NCBI GenBank assembly: GCA_016708905.1
Contig: JADJEV010000005.1
Coordinates: 62,001 to 126,000, forward strand
Direction: 5' to 3'
DNA length: 64,000 bases
Source: Candidatus Methylophosphatis roskildensis
GTDB lineage: Bacteria > Pseudomonadota > Gammaproteobacteria > Burkholderiales > Rhodocyclaceae
Position 1 is the stretch's first letter. Every line of letters starts with the position of its first letter. Shown piece after piece: positions 54,380 to 63,878 of this stretch. The notes under the pieces were generated by a model. It was given only the letters and a program-made list of their open reading frames with translations, was not told the origin of the DNA and ran no database searches. Made by a program: the position numbers and the translations under genes.

Positions 54380-55219
54380 ATGAAAAGCACCCTGAGCCGC
54401 ATTTCCCTCGTTCTGCTGGCCGGCGCCCTTTCGGGCACCGCGTTGGCCCAGAACGCCAAGCCTGCGGCGAGCAAGGCGGCGACCGCTGCTGCCGCCAGCG
54501 GCGATTCGAAGCCGATCACGGTCAATGGCACCGTCATCCCGAAGGATCGCGGCGACGCGTTGTTCACCGAGCAGTTGGCGCAGGGCACACCCGACTCGCC
54601 CGAGCTGCGCAACGCGATCAAGGAGGAAGTGATTCGCCGCGAAATCCTGGCCGGCGAGGCGCGCAAGAAAGGGCTGGAAAAGAACCCGATGCTCAAGGCC
54701 CAGATGGAACTGGCGCAGCAGGCCGTACTGATCCGCGCCTACATGCAGGACTTCGTTCGCACCCATCCGGTTTCCGACGCGGATGCGCAAAAGGAGTACG
54801 ACTCGATCAAGGCGCAACTCGGCAGCAAGGAGTACAAGTCGCGCCATATCCTGGTCGAGAAGGAAGACGACGCCAAGGCGATCATCGCCAAGCTGCAGAA
54901 GGGCGAGAAGTTCGACGAGCTGGCCAAGCAGTCGAAGGATCCTGGTTCGAAGGACAAGGGCGGCGACCTCGGCTGGAGTGCGCCGTCTGCTTACGTGAAG
55001 CCGTTTTCCGATGCCCTGACCAAGCTCGAAAAAGGTGCGTTCACCGCAATCCCGGTCAAGAGCGACTTCGGCTACCACGTCATCAAACTCGAGGACGTGC
55101 GCGACCTCAAGGTTCCGTCCTTCGAGGACGCGAAGCCGCAGATCTCGCAACGCCTGCAACAGAAGATGGTTGAAGAGCACATCCTGAGCCTGCGCAAGTC
55201 GGCCAAAGTGGTCGACTGA
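54380..55219 (+). CDS. Periplasmic parvulin-type peptidyl-prolyl isomerase
   Basis: This 279-residue precursor has a signal peptide (about 1-23, ending ALAQ), an Ala-rich spacer (25-40), SurA-like N-terminal helices (about 45-130) and a parvulin domain (about 145-240): YKSRHILVEKEDDAKAII, FDELAKQSKDPGSKDKGGDLGW and FGYHVIKLED. It resembles PrsA/PpiD-like chaperones that fold exported proteins. A strong terminator follows 24 bases after the stop. It has a GAAGGA site and lies 53 bases after bolA. Confidence 0.92.
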   Translation: MKSTLSRISLVLLAGALSGTALAQNAKPAASKAATAAAASGDSKPITVNGTVIPKDRGDALFTEQLAQGTPDSPELRNAIKEEVIRREILAGEARKKGLEKNPMLKAQMELAQQAVLIRAYMQDFVRTHPVSDADAQKEYDSIKAQLGSKEYKSRHILVEKEDDAKAIIAKLQKGEKFDELAKQSKDPGSKDKGGDLGWSAPSAYVKPFSDALTKLEKGAFTAIPVKSDFGYHVIKLEDVRDLKVPSFEDAKPQISQRLQQKMVEEHILSLRKSAKVVD

Positions 55220-55243
55220 TCCACCGAGCGGCAGGGAACGAAC

Positions 55244-55275
55244 AACGGCAGAGCCGAGGCTCTGCCGTTTTTGTT
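55244..55275 (+). terminator. Rho-independent terminator after the parvulin gene
   Basis: AACGGCAGAGCC / GGCTCTGCCGTT forms a perfect 12-base stem with a two-base loop, followed by TTTGTTT. Confidence 0.92.
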
Positions 55276-55465
55276 TGCGGGGCTCGCGCGGGACATTCAA
55301 CCCGGCGGGCCAGGCGCCGTAGAACGCTGCGAGGATCGAAAACCGGTTGCCCGTTGTCGAACGATGTGGCCGCGCCAGGCAGGGACGTCGGCTGCGAGTG
55401 ATGCACGGCAACTGACGATTGCGTAACATGGCCGATGAGCCGAATCGACGAGAAACGGAGCGAGC

Positions 55466-55861
55466 ATGACGCCAGCCGAACGGACCGATGATCAACCGCC
55501 ACGGGAGTCGCTGGGGCATCTGTTGTTTCGTTTCATCTGGCCCTTCCGCTATTTTCGCGACGTCACGCGCGGATCCCTGCTCGAGCGCCAGATGAACTAC
55601 CGGCACAATCGTGCGATGCGGGTGTTCCTCCCAGGATTCGTGCTCAAGTGGGTGGCGCTGACGGCCTTGTGGTTCGCGATCGGCGGGCTGTTCGACCAGT
55701 TCGCCGACTGGGTGATCCCGGCAGCGTGCTGCTTCATGACCGGCAGTTGGACATTCATCGTGGCCCTGCTGTTGTTGACCTCGTGGACCTGGCTCGAACG
55801 CTTTCCCGAACTCTACGATCAGCCGGCGCGCGTCCATCGGATGCAGGACCGCGAGCACTGA
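55466..55861 (+). CDS. Hypothetical two-span membrane protein
   Basis: This 131-residue protein with an ACGGAG site has two membrane helices (about 57-76 and 84-108), with Trp-rich flanks. The N-terminal LLFRFIWPFRYFRDVTRGSLLER region is amphipathic, and the short C-terminal tail is charged. No family was recognised. The length, ribosome site and coding character support a real gene; it stands alone between a terminator and the protease gene. Confidence 0.65.
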   Translation: MTPAERTDDQPPRESLGHLLFRFIWPFRYFRDVTRGSLLERQMNYRHNRAMRVFLPGFVLKWVALTALWFAIGGLFDQFADWVIPAACCFMTGSWTFIVALLLLTSWTWLERFPELYDQPARVHRMQDREH

Positions 55862-55970
55862 ACTTTCCCGCGGCAGGGTTTCCTAACTCTCGTTCGGGTG
55901 CTCCCGCCGTCAGGCAGCCTGTTGGGCTGCGAGGTCGGAGTCGGTATTGCCTCCAGTGACGGGGAACACC

Positions 55971-56981
55971 ATGCGCGGATCACTCCTGCTTCTGTTGGCC
56001 CTGGTTGCCACGCCAACTGCTGCCGATGTCGATTCAGCCTTCATCACCCGCCTGTCCATGAGCGTGGTCAAGGTGCGCGCGCTGGCGACGAACGGTAAGA
56101 CCCTGCTCGGCTCGGGCGTTGTGGTCGGCCCCGATGAAGTGCTGACCAACTGCCATGTGACCCGCGATGCGCGCAGCGTGGCGATCGTCAAGAGCGCGCT
56201 GAATTTCAACGTCTATTCGCAGAAGGCGGACGTGGAGCATGATCTTTGCCTGCTGCGCACCGATCCCATGCCGCTAAGGCCCGTCGCAGTGCGCAGCCTG
56301 ACTTCCGTGAAGCCCGGCGAACGCTCGTTCTACTTCGGCTTCACTGGCGGCATCGAGTCGTTCTTCGCCCAGGGCAAGGTGACCGCGTTGCACGGCCTGG
56401 ACGGCAGTTCGGTGATCGAGACCACCTCGGGCTTCTCGCTGGGCGCGAGCGGCGGTGGTCTGTTCGACGAACAGGGTCGGCTCCTCGGCATCACGACCTT
56501 CCTGGCTGCCGGCCACAAGGGCGCGTACTACGCCATGCCCGCCGACTGGCTCGAGCGCCTGCGCACCCACCAATCGCACGAGATCGGCCCGCTGTCGGGC
56601 AGTCCGCTGTGGGACAAACCCGAATCGGAGCAGCCGTACTTCCTGCGGGTCGGCCGTCTGCTCGAGCAGAAGCGCTGGGACGAGGCCGCCTCGCTCGGCG
56701 CCTCCTGGGCCCGTGCGGAAGTCGCCAATCCGGGCGCCTGGCTCGCGCTGGGCACCGCGCTGTCGATGCTCTCGCGCAACCGCGAGGCGCAGGCGGCACT
56801 GGAAAGGACCGTCGAGCTCTCGCCGGACGATCCGCGCGGACTCTATCAACTGGGCGTGGTGCTGGCCCGTAGCGGCCAGGGCGGGCGCGCCGAATCGGTG
56901 CAAACCACGCTGGCCGCGGTCGACGCCGATCTGGCCGGCAAGCTGCAGCAGACGATCATCGAATGTGCACGGCTCTGCTGA
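55971..56981 (+). CDS. Secreted trypsin-like serine protease with TPR-like tail
   Basis: From the ATG at 55971 this is a 336-residue precursor with a signal peptide (about 1-18, ending PTAAD). The trypsin-like domain (about 25-210) has the triad His62 (TNCHV), Asp91 (EHDLCLL) and Ser160 (LGASGGGLFD), in the DegP-like order. No PDZ domain follows; instead the C-terminus (about 225-330) has helical repeats with TPR-like spacing (AWLALGTALSMLSRNREAQAALERTVELSPDD as landmarks). It probably degrades or senses misfolded proteins in the periplasm. Substrates are unknown. Confidence 0.85.
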   Translation: MRGSLLLLLALVATPTAADVDSAFITRLSMSVVKVRALATNGKTLLGSGVVVGPDEVLTNCHVTRDARSVAIVKSALNFNVYSQKADVEHDLCLLRTDPMPLRPVAVRSLTSVKPGERSFYFGFTGGIESFFAQGKVTALHGLDGSSVIETTSGFSLGASGGGLFDEQGRLLGITTFLAAGHKGAYYAMPADWLERLRTHQSHEIGPLSGSPLWDKPESEQPYFLRVGRLLEQKRWDEAASLGASWARAEVANPGAWLALGTALSMLSRNREAQAALERTVELSPDDPRGLYQLGVVLARSGQGGRAESVQTTLAAVDADLAGKLQQTIIECARLC

Positions 56982-57570
56982 GCGGGCCCCATCCCGCCGA
57001 TGACGTCGTCCTTGAATATCTTACTTCGCAACACGGCTGGCCTGAGAGCCGCACCGGATGGCGCTCTGCAGCAGCACCCCTCCAGCAGCGCCAGTGCATG
57101 CGGCTTCGCCGATTGCCATGCTGAAGATGCCCTGTCCACGCGGTGTCCAGGGCAGTCTTGCCCGGCGTAGTGGTCGATCGGCTTCGCGGAGTGCGCCGCC
57201 GGACTGGCGAGCGAGGATCGCGGCGGTTTCGGCTAAACTGGAGTCCGTTCAATACTCGCGAGCAGCAGGGCCGAGCTTATTCAGAACGAAGCGGCTGATC
57301 GACGCCATGTTTGCGAGATTGTGAGAACCAGTTGGAAGGCATACTCGCACGAGCCGCCAAGCAGATGGTTCAGCAAATGCACGCACTCTCTCCCTCCTTC
57401 CCCCTCCCAGGGGGAAGGCCGGGATGGGGGTTGGGTAGGGAAACGCTCATATCCGGTTCGCCCAGGCGCCACACCCCCACCCTCCCCCTCGAAGGGGGGA
57501 GAGCGGCGGGGCGATACCAGTCACCGAATACAGCGCGAGATTTGTGAAACGAGGTACTGAAGGAAGAAAC
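56982..57570. other. Intergenic region carrying a degenerate repeat
   Basis: These 589 bases contain no convincing gene. From 57394 to 57560 they carry the first copy of the hairpin-rich repeat described separately. The last 15 bases hold the GGAAG ribosome site of the antitoxin gene. Confidence 0.6.
57394..57560. repeat. Degenerate intergenic repeat, copy 1
   Basis: It starts with CTTCCCCCT-CCC-AGGGGGAAG (hairpin), then TATCCGGTTCGCCCAG, CGCCACACCCCCACC, a CTCCCCCTCGAAGGGGGGAG hairpin, TCACCGAA and GTGAAACGAGGTACT. Copy 2 at 58428-58625 repeats these blocks in the same order and orientation. Confidence 0.7.
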
Positions 57571-57807
57571 ATGAATGCCATTGTGATCGAACATGTCAAG
57601 GTGAGCGAATTGCCCGCGGCATGGCGGGCGAAACTCGGCGGCGCCGGGGATGTCCGTGTGACGGTACACATCGAGCAGGAGACGGCGATGAACCAAGCCG
57701 GGCCGCCGGAGGGCGAATCGGCCTTCGGAATGTGGGCCGAGCGCGCGGACATGGCCGACGTGCAGACCTACGTGCGCCAACTGCGTACGCCGCGCCACGG
57801 ATGCTGA
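57571..57807 (+). CDS. Antitoxin of a VapBC-type pair
   Basis: This 78-residue protein starts with an AAGGAAG site. Its opening MNAIVIEHVKVSELPAAWRAKL and the DVRVTVHIEQE strand are typical of a family of antitoxins encoded before PIN toxins. The C-terminus (FGMWAERADMADVQTYVRQLRTPR) would be the toxin-binding part. It overlaps the toxin gene by seven bases. It probably represses its own promoter. Confidence 0.8.
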   Translation: MNAIVIEHVKVSELPAAWRAKLGGAGDVRVTVHIEQETAMNQAGPPEGESAFGMWAERADMADVQTYVRQLRTPRHGC

Positions 57808-58178
57808 TCGATTCCGATGTGCTGATCTGGTATCTGCGCGGCCACGCCAAGGCCGCGCAGTTCCTGGATGCCCTCCCCGGGTTTACCGTCTCGGCGGTGA
57901 GCTACATGGAACTGGTGCAGGGCTGCCGCAAAGGCGAGGAGTTGTCGCGGCTGAAGAAGGACTTTGCGGCCCGCGGTGTCGATATGCTGCCGATAACCGA
58001 GGCCATCTCGGGCCGGGCAGTGGCGCTGGTTGAAACCCACTTCCTTGGCGGCGGCTTGCGAATGGCAGATGCATTGATCGCCGCCACCGCCATCGAGCAC
58101 CGGCTCGCGCTCGCCAGTGCCAACGTCAAGCACTTCGCCCCCATCGCAGGATTGGAGGTCGAGCAGTTCGGGCCGTGA
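57801..58178 (+). CDS. vapC: VapC-like PIN-domain toxin
   Basis: This 125-residue PIN-domain protein shows the acidic active site Asp4 (LIDSDVLIW), Glu37 (SYMELVQG) and Asp90 (RMADALIAATA), with Asn108 near the end (ALASANVKHF). PIN toxins are Mg2+-dependent RNases, many cutting initiator tRNA or rRNA. The pair is complete and the active residues are intact, so it is likely functional. Confidence 0.92.
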   Translation: MLIDSDVLIWYLRGHAKAAQFLDALPGFTVSAVSYMELVQGCRKGEELSRLKKDFAARGVDMLPITEAISGRAVALVETHFLGGGLRMADALIAATAIEHRLALASANVKHFAPIAGLEVEQFGP

Positions 58179-58427
58179 GCGGGTAGTCAGCGTAGCCTGG
58201 GCTGAGCACAGCGAAGCCCGGGAACCAAAGCGTCGCCGCCAGGCACGCCCGACCAAAAGTCCTTTCGCGAGGTGCGCGAATTGGCGATGCTGGCGCTGCC
58301 ATCGGCGGGAGCGCCTATACATGTGAGTCCTGGCGACGATGTCCGCGCGCGATCCAATCGGTTTTTTTTGGCGGCGAATCGCCGATCCCCGGGCTTCGCC
58401 GTGCTCGGCCCGAGTACGCTTGCTTGC

Positions 58428-58625
58428 TCCTTCCCCCTTCCAGGGGAAAGGCCGGAATAGGGCTCGCGCGGGCGAACGACTATCCGGTTCGCCCAGTCGC
58501 CATACCCCCACCCCGGCCCTCCGCCTGAAATGGGGATTGAGAAGAACGGGCGCGGCACGTTTCTCACTGAACGGGGAGAGGGCAACACGTCACCGAACAC
58601 GTTGCCGAATTCGTGAATCGAGGTG
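58428..58625. repeat. Degenerate intergenic repeat, copy 2
   Basis: It matches copy 1 (57394-57560) in blocks: CTTCCCCCTTCCAGGGGAAAG, TATCCGGTTCGCCCAG, CGCCATACCCCCACCC, TCACCGAACACG and GTGAATCGAGGTGCT. It is about 30 bases longer. It lies between the vapC gene and the purL 3' end. The 58179-58427 stretch before it holds no gene. Confidence 0.7.
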
Positions 58626-58626
58626 C

Positions 58627-61600
58627 TCAGCCGACGTGCCGGCGCGCGTTGGCGAATATCCTCAGCCACGGCGAGGCGTCGTGCTCGCGCCACTCCCGCG
58701 GCGACCATGACATCTGCACGGAGCGGAACACGCGTTCCGGGTGCGGCATCATGATCGTGAAGCGGCCGTCCGGGGTGGTGACGCCGGCGAGGCCCCGGGG
58801 CGAGCCGTTCGGGTTGGCCGGGTAGGTGTCGGCCACGGCGCCTGAATTGTCGACATAGCGCAGCGCGACCCGCACGTCATCCTGCCCGGCGGCGCCGGCG
58901 AATTCGGCCCGGCCTTCACCGTGCGACACCACCACCGGAATGCGGCTGCCCGCCATGTCGGTCAGGAACAGCGACGGACCGGGCTGGATTTCGACCGTCA
59001 CGAAACGCGCCTCGAACTGCTCGCTGCGGTTGCGCTGGAAGGTCGGCCAGCCCTCGGCGCCCGGAATGATGGACGCCAGATGGGCCATCATCTGGCAGCC
59101 ATTGCAGACACCGAGCGCAAAGCTGTCGCCGCGCGCGAAGAACTGCTCGAACTGCTCGCGCAGCGCGGCGCCGAACAGGATCGACTTGGCCCAGCCCTGC
59201 CCGGCACCCAGCACGTCGCCGTAGGAAAAACCGCCGCAGGCGGCAAAGCCTTGGAAGTCGCGCAGCGCGCGACGGCCGCACTGCAGATCGCTCATGTGTA
59301 CGTCATGGGGCGCAAAGCCCGCGCGGGCGAACGCCGCCGCCATTTCGACCTGGCCATTGACGCCCTGCTCGCGCAGGATCGCGATTCTCGGCCAGGCGCC
59401 GATGTTGATGAAGGGTGCCACGACGTCCTGCGCTGGATCGAAGCTCAGATGCGGCGAGAGGCCCGGATCGTCCGCGCGCACCAGCGCCGCGAACGCTTGG
59501 TCGCACGAGGCGGCATCGTCGCGCAGCCGTGCGATGCGATGACTGGTTTCGCTCCAGGTCTGCCACAGCAGGGTTCGCGCGGCGCCGTAGATCAGCTTGG
59601 CGTTGCGCCAGATGCGGATTTCGTCGTGTGAATTCGGATGGCCGACCGAGTGCATGCAGTGGCCGAGTCCGGCGGCACGCAGCGCCGCCGACACCTTCTC
59701 GCGCTCGTCGCGGCGGATCTGGATCACCGCGCCGAGTTCCTCGTTGAACAGGCTGCCGAAGATGCGATCGGTGAAACGGCCCTTGAGCGAATCCGGCCTG
59801 CGGTCGAGGCCATCGACATCGTTCATCTGCGGGTCGTAGCAGACGGTGTCGATCATTAGTGAGATGCCGCAATGCGACGCGAATGCCATCTCGCAGATCG
59901 TCGCGAACAGGCCGCCGTCGCCGCGGTCATGGTAGGCCAGCAGCAGGCCGTCACGGCGAAGCTGGCCGATCGCGGCGAAGAAACGCTTGAGCAGATCGGG
60001 CGCGATGTCAGGGGAGAACTCGCCGACCGAATCGTAAGCCTGGGCGAGCGCCGAACCGCCGAGCCGCTGCTCGCCTTCGCCGAGGTCGATCAGCATCAGT
60101 TCGCTCTCGACGCCATCCTCCAGCACCAGTTGCGGTGTCAGCGTGCGCCGCACATCGTCGACAGTCGCGAATGCAGTGACGATCAGCGACAAGGGAGCGA
60201 CGACCTGCTTTTTGGCGCCGCCGTTGTCCCAGGAAGTTTTCATGCTCAGCGAATCCTTGCCGACCGGAATCGCCACGCCGAGCGCCGGGCAGAACTCGAG
60301 GCCGACCGCCCTGACGGTCTCGTAGAGCTGCGCATCCTCGCCGCGATGGCCGGCCGCGGCCATCCAGTTGGCGGAGAGCTTGACGCGGTCGAGGCTTTCC
60401 ACATCGGCCGCCGCGAGATTGGTCAGCGCCTCGCCGATTGCCATGCGTCCCGACGCGGGACCGGACAGACACGCGAGCGGCGTGCGCTCGCCGATCGCGA
60501 AGGCTTCGCCGCGATGGCCCTCGAAGCTCCTGCAGGTGACCGCCACGTCGGCCACCGGCACCTGCCACGGACCGACCATCTGGTCGCGCGCGGTAAGGCC
60601 GCCGACCGAGCGGTCACCGATGGTGATCAGGAAGCTCTTCGAAGCCACGCTGGGCATGCGCAGCACCCGCTGGCAGGCCTCGGCGAGGTCGATGTCGGTC
60701 ACGTCGAACGGCGGCAGGTGTGTCGCGCGCGAGGACACGTTGCGCTCCATGCGCGGCGGCTTGCCGAGCAGCACTTCCATCGGCATATCGACCGCGTCAT
60801 TGCCGAAGTGCGGGTCGCCGACCACCAGTCGGCCGTCGTTTGTCGCGGTGCCGACGACGGCGAACGGGCAACGCTCGCGCTCGCAGATCGCGCGGAATTC
60901 GGCCAGCGACTCGGGTGCGATCGCCAGCACGTAGCGCTCCTGCGCCTCGTTGCACCAGATCTCGCGCGGGCTCATGCCGCGCTCCTCGATCGGCACCGCG
61001 CGCAGGTCGAATCTGGCGCCGCAGCCGGCGCCATGCGCGAGTTCCGGCAGGGCGTTGGACAGCCCGCCGGCGCCGACGTCATGCACGGCGAGTATCGGAT
61101 TGTTCGCTCCGCGTTGCCAGCAGCGGTCGATGACCTCCTGCGCCCGCCGCTGGATCTCCGGATTGCCGCGCTGGACCGAGGCGAAATCGAGATCGGCGGT
61201 GTTGCTGCCAGTTGTCATCGACGAGGCCGCGCCACCGCCGAGGCCGATCAGCATGCCCGGGCCGCCGAGGGCGATCAGCAGGGTGCCGCGGCCGAATGGA
61301 ATCTTGTGCGACTGCTGGGCCTGAATGCTGCCGAGGCCGCCGGCGATCATGATCGGCTTGTGATAGCCGCGCATCTCGCCCTGCACCGCTTGCTCGAAGG
61401 TACGGAAATAGCCGGCAAGATTCGGCCGGCCGAATTCGTTGTTGAAGGCGGCCGCGCCGATCGGCCCGTCGAGCATGATGTCGAGCGCCGAGGCGATGCG
61501 CTCGGGCTTGCCGTAGTCGCGCTCCCACGGCTGCTCGAAGCCGGGAATCCTGAGGTTGGAAACCGAGAATCCGGCCAGCCCCGCCTTGGGCTTCGAGCCA

Positions 61601-62571
61601 CGCCCGGTCGCGCCCTCGTCGCGGATCTCGCCGCCCGAGCCGGTGGCCGCACCGGGAAACGGCGAAATCGCCGTCGGGTGGTTGTGGGTCTCGACTTTGG
61701 CAATCACGTGGGTGGCTTCTTCGTGAAAGGCGTAGGCGCCGTCCGGCCCCGGATAGAAGCGCGGCGCGCTCGCGCCTTCGATGATGGCGGCATTGTCCGA
61801 ATAGGCCACCACGGTGCCCTGCGGGTTGGCCTGATGGGTCTCGCGGATCATGCCGAACAGGGTGTGCGGCTGCGCCACGCCGTCGATGACCCAGGAGGCG
61901 TTGAAGATCTTGTGGCGGCAGTGTTCGGAGTTGGCCTGGGCGAACATCATCAGCTCGACATCGGTCGGGTTGCGCCCGAGCCGGCCGAAGTTGTCGGCCA
62001 GGTAGTCGATCTCGTCGTCCGACAGGGCGAGGCCGAGTTCGCGATTGGCCGCCACCAGCGCCGCGCGCCCATTGCCCAGCACATCGACGGTGGCGAGCGG
62101 CTGCGGTTCATAGTGCTGGAACAGCGCATCGGCATCACTTGCCGTCTCGAGCACCGACTCGGTCATGCGGTCGTGGATCAGCGGCAGCACGGCGGCGCGC
62201 GATCTGGCATCGAGCCCTCCGCGCAGATCGAAGTGATAGGCCAGCCCACGCTCGATGCGCAGCACCTTGTCGAAACCGCAGTTGTGCGCGATGTCGGTGG
62301 CCTTGGATGACCACGGGGAAATCGTGCCCAGCCGCGGTGTCACCAGCAACAGCGTGCCGCCCGATGCGGCAGCCGACGGCCTGGCGCCGAGCAGATCGAC
62401 CAGTCGCGCACGCTCGTCATCGGCCAGCGCGGCGTGCAGTTCGACGAAATAGCGAAACTCGGCGGTCAGCGATTTGAGCTTCGGGAGTGCCGACCTGACG
62501 CTCCCGGTCAGCCGCGCAAGACGTGTCGCTGACATGGCGGCGGCGCCGCGCAGCTTGAGGATTTCGACCAT
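58627..62571 (-). CDS. purL: Phosphoribosylformylglycinamidine synthase PurL (single-chain)
   Basis: The ATG at 62571 gives 1314 residues, the length of the proteobacterial large PurL. The synthetase part includes MMFAQANSEHCRHKIF, KVETHNHPTAISPFPGAATGSGGEIRDEGA and a long tandem AIRS-like body. The C-terminal glutaminase shows ILREQGVNGQVEMAAAF, the nucleophile Cys in GVCNGCQMM and a final HPERVF. It makes FGAM from FGAR, glutamine and ATP in purine synthesis. Its promoter may use the TATAAT at 62611-62616. Long open frames on the other strand are artefacts of GC-rich coding. Confidence 0.97.
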   Translation of the reverse strand: MVEILKLRGAAAMSATRLARLTGSVRSALPKLKSLTAEFRYFVELHAALADDERARLVDLLGARPSAAASGGTLLLVTPRLGTISPWSSKATDIAHNCGFDKVLRIERGLAYHFDLRGGLDARSRAAVLPLIHDRMTESVLETASDADALFQHYEPQPLATVDVLGNGRAALVAANRELGLALSDDEIDYLADNFGRLGRNPTDVELMMFAQANSEHCRHKIFNASWVIDGVAQPHTLFGMIRETHQANPQGTVVAYSDNAAIIEGASAPRFYPGPDGAYAFHEEATHVIAKVETHNHPTAISPFPGAATGSGGEIRDEGATGRGSKPKAGLAGFSVSNLRIPGFEQPWERDYGKPERIASALDIMLDGPIGAAAFNNEFGRPNLAGYFRTFEQAVQGEMRGYHKPIMIAGGLGSIQAQQSHKIPFGRGTLLIALGGPGMLIGLGGGAASSMTTGSNTADLDFASVQRGNPEIQRRAQEVIDRCWQRGANNPILAVHDVGAGGLSNALPELAHGAGCGARFDLRAVPIEERGMSPREIWCNEAQERYVLAIAPESLAEFRAICERERCPFAVVGTATNDGRLVVGDPHFGNDAVDMPMEVLLGKPPRMERNVSSRATHLPPFDVTDIDLAEACQRVLRMPSVASKSFLITIGDRSVGGLTARDQMVGPWQVPVADVAVTCRSFEGHRGEAFAIGERTPLACLSGPASGRMAIGEALTNLAAADVESLDRVKLSANWMAAAGHRGEDAQLYETVRAVGLEFCPALGVAIPVGKDSLSMKTSWDNGGAKKQVVAPLSLIVTAFATVDDVRRTLTPQLVLEDGVESELMLIDLGEGEQRLGGSALAQAYDSVGEFSPDIAPDLLKRFFAAIGQLRRDGLLLAYHDRGDGGLFATICEMAFASHCGISLMIDTVCYDPQMNDVDGLDRRPDSLKGRFTDRIFGSLFNEELGAVIQIRRDEREKVSAALRAAGLGHCMHSVGHPNSHDEIRIWRNAKLIYGAARTLLWQTWSETSHRIARLRDDAASCDQAFAALVRADDPGLSPHLSFDPAQDVVAPFINIGAWPRIAILREQGVNGQVEMAAAFARAGFAPHDVHMSDLQCGRRALRDFQGFAACGGFSYGDVLGAGQGWAKSILFGAALREQFEQFFARGDSFALGVCNGCQMMAHLASIIPGAEGWPTFQRNRSEQFEARFVTVEIQPGPSLFLTDMAGSRIPVVVSHGEGRAEFAGAAGQDDVRVALRYVDNSGAVADTYPANPNGSPRGLAGVTTPDGRFTIMMPHPERVFRSVQMSWSPREWREHDASPWLRIFANARRHVG

Positions 62572-62610
62572 CGTGAAGCGAGCGGGAAAAGCCCGATCGG
62601 GCAAAGGCGG

Positions 62611-62616
62611 ATTATA
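62611..62616 (-). promoter_or_regulatory. Probable -10 box of purL
   Basis: The minus strand reads GGTATAATCCGCC, a perfect TATAAT about 40 bases before the purL start. No clear -35 box; the upstream part is a GC-rich CCCCGGGG run. Confidence 0.5.
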
Positions 62617-62806
62617 CCCCGGGGGCGCCGTCGCCCCGCCCGATCAGCACCCAAGCGTTCACGACCAGTCGGGCTGCAAGCCCCACCGGATGGCGATCTG
62701 CGACCTTGTACTGCTGCGAGCGCCATTCCATGCGCCTCTCCAGCATGGCATGCCGCAGATCGCCTGTCCATAAGGGTTCCAGACTATATGCATTGCAGGG
62801 ACCGTG

Positions 62807-63835
62807 CTACCCCAGGCATTGCGCCAGCACTGCCTGCAACTCGGTGTGCCCGGCGCTACGTGCCAGCAGGTCGGCGCGCAAAGGCGGCAGCCCCCGGTGC
62901 ATGGCGGCGGGTGCTTCGCCGAAGGCGCGGGCAATGGCATCGGCATCGACTTCGGCCAGCACCGCTGCGAGCACCAGCGCCTGTCGGCGGTCCTTCTCGG
63001 CTTTCTCCGGGAAGCCCTTGCGCCGGGTGCTCGAATACAGCTTGTGCCAGACCAGGCGCGCCGCCTGCGGCAGACGCACCGGCACGCAATGACCGCCAGC
63101 CAGCATGGCGGCCGGCTCGGGCTGATCCAGCAGATAGTCGTAGAACGGAATGGCCTGAGCGAACCACTGCAACTCGGGCACCCGCACCAGCGCACCGAGT
63201 TTACTGCCCGGCGCCAGCACATCGACCCGCAATCCCTGCACGCCGGGCAGTTTGACTGAAGTGGCCGGCCCCGCCGACGGCAGAGCCGGCACTTCGACGA
63301 AGGGCAGTTGCGTGGCGAGCATGGTTTCGAGAAACGGGAGCGGCGCGGCGAGCTTGAGCGGCTGGCGGCGCGCGAGGTCGATGTCGAGCGTGCGCGCGCT
63401 GACCGCGATGGCACCGAGTTCGTTGAGCCAGGCCATGTAGCCGAGCGTGCCGACCAGCACCAGTCCAGCCGCGAAGGCCTGCCGGTTGTGCAGCTCGACC
63501 AGCACGCGGGCGACCGCTTTGTCCGCCACCTGGAAGCCGAGCTTGCGCAGACTCGCGACCTGCGCGGCGACCCACTCGGCAAAGGCCATGCGCTCACGCA
63601 TGTCTTGAGCGGCCACCTCGTCGTCCTGCCGGCCGATCAGTTGTTCCGACTGCTTGCCGGGTACCGGGTAGTACACGCGATACCAGTAGCCATGGCCGGA
63701 GCCGGCGCGCAGCGCCAGCGTGCCAGGCGTGCCGGGCAGCAGGCCGCCTGCCGCCCGCACGCGCTCCTTGAGTTCGGCATACTGGGTGCGGAAGGCGAGT
63801 TCCTGCGCGCGAAAGAGAACTGCGGGTGCTTTCAT
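62807..63835 (-). CDS. Nucleotidyltransferase-fold protein (NTP_transf_8-like)
   Basis: From the ATG at 63835 this is a 342-residue protein; the frame is open to 63886 but that part lacks coding character. The segment LVLVGTLGYMAWLNELGAI (about 125-143) followed by TLDIDLA (149-155, Asp151 and Asp153) is the nucleotidyltransferase core, GT/S plus a DxD-type acidic pair. The N-terminus (about 10-110) has a GSGHGYWYRVYYPVPGKQ region and a helical stretch; the C-terminal half is helical and all-alpha. The family is uncharacterised, and some members are proposed as toxin-type enzymes. A perfect 10-base inverted repeat lies 44 bases upstream. No antitoxin-like gene is on its 3' side in the window. 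Confidence 0.7.
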   Translation of the reverse strand: MKAPAVLFRAQELAFRTQYAELKERVRAAGGLLPGTPGTLALRAGSGHGYWYRVYYPVPGKQSEQLIGRQDDEVAAQDMRERMAFAEWVAAQVASLRKLGFQVADKAVARVLVELHNRQAFAAGLVLVGTLGYMAWLNELGAIAVSARTLDIDLARRQPLKLAAPLPFLETMLATQLPFVEVPALPSAGPATSVKLPGVQGLRVDVLAPGSKLGALVRVPELQWFAQAIPFYDYLLDQPEPAAMLAGGHCVPVRLPQAARLVWHKLYSSTRRKGFPEKAEKDRRQALVLAAVLAEVDADAIARAFGEAPAAMHRGLPPLRADLLARSAGHTELQAVLAQCLG

Positions 63836-63878
63836 CGATAGACCGGCTCGCCGGCGCGGGGCGCGACAGCGGCATGAC

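Noticed and set aside
59872..62310. An 812-codon open frame antisense to purL
   Set aside because: The sense frame is an unambiguous PurL with all motifs. The antisense product is low in hydrophobic core patterns and rich in Arg, His and Gln.
62612..62780. A minus-strand frame of about 55 codons between purL and the nucleotidyltransferase gene (reads RMEWRSQQYKVADRHP)
   Set aside because: It ends on the purL -10 box, has no ribosome site, and no homolog was recognised; chance frame not excluded but unsupported.
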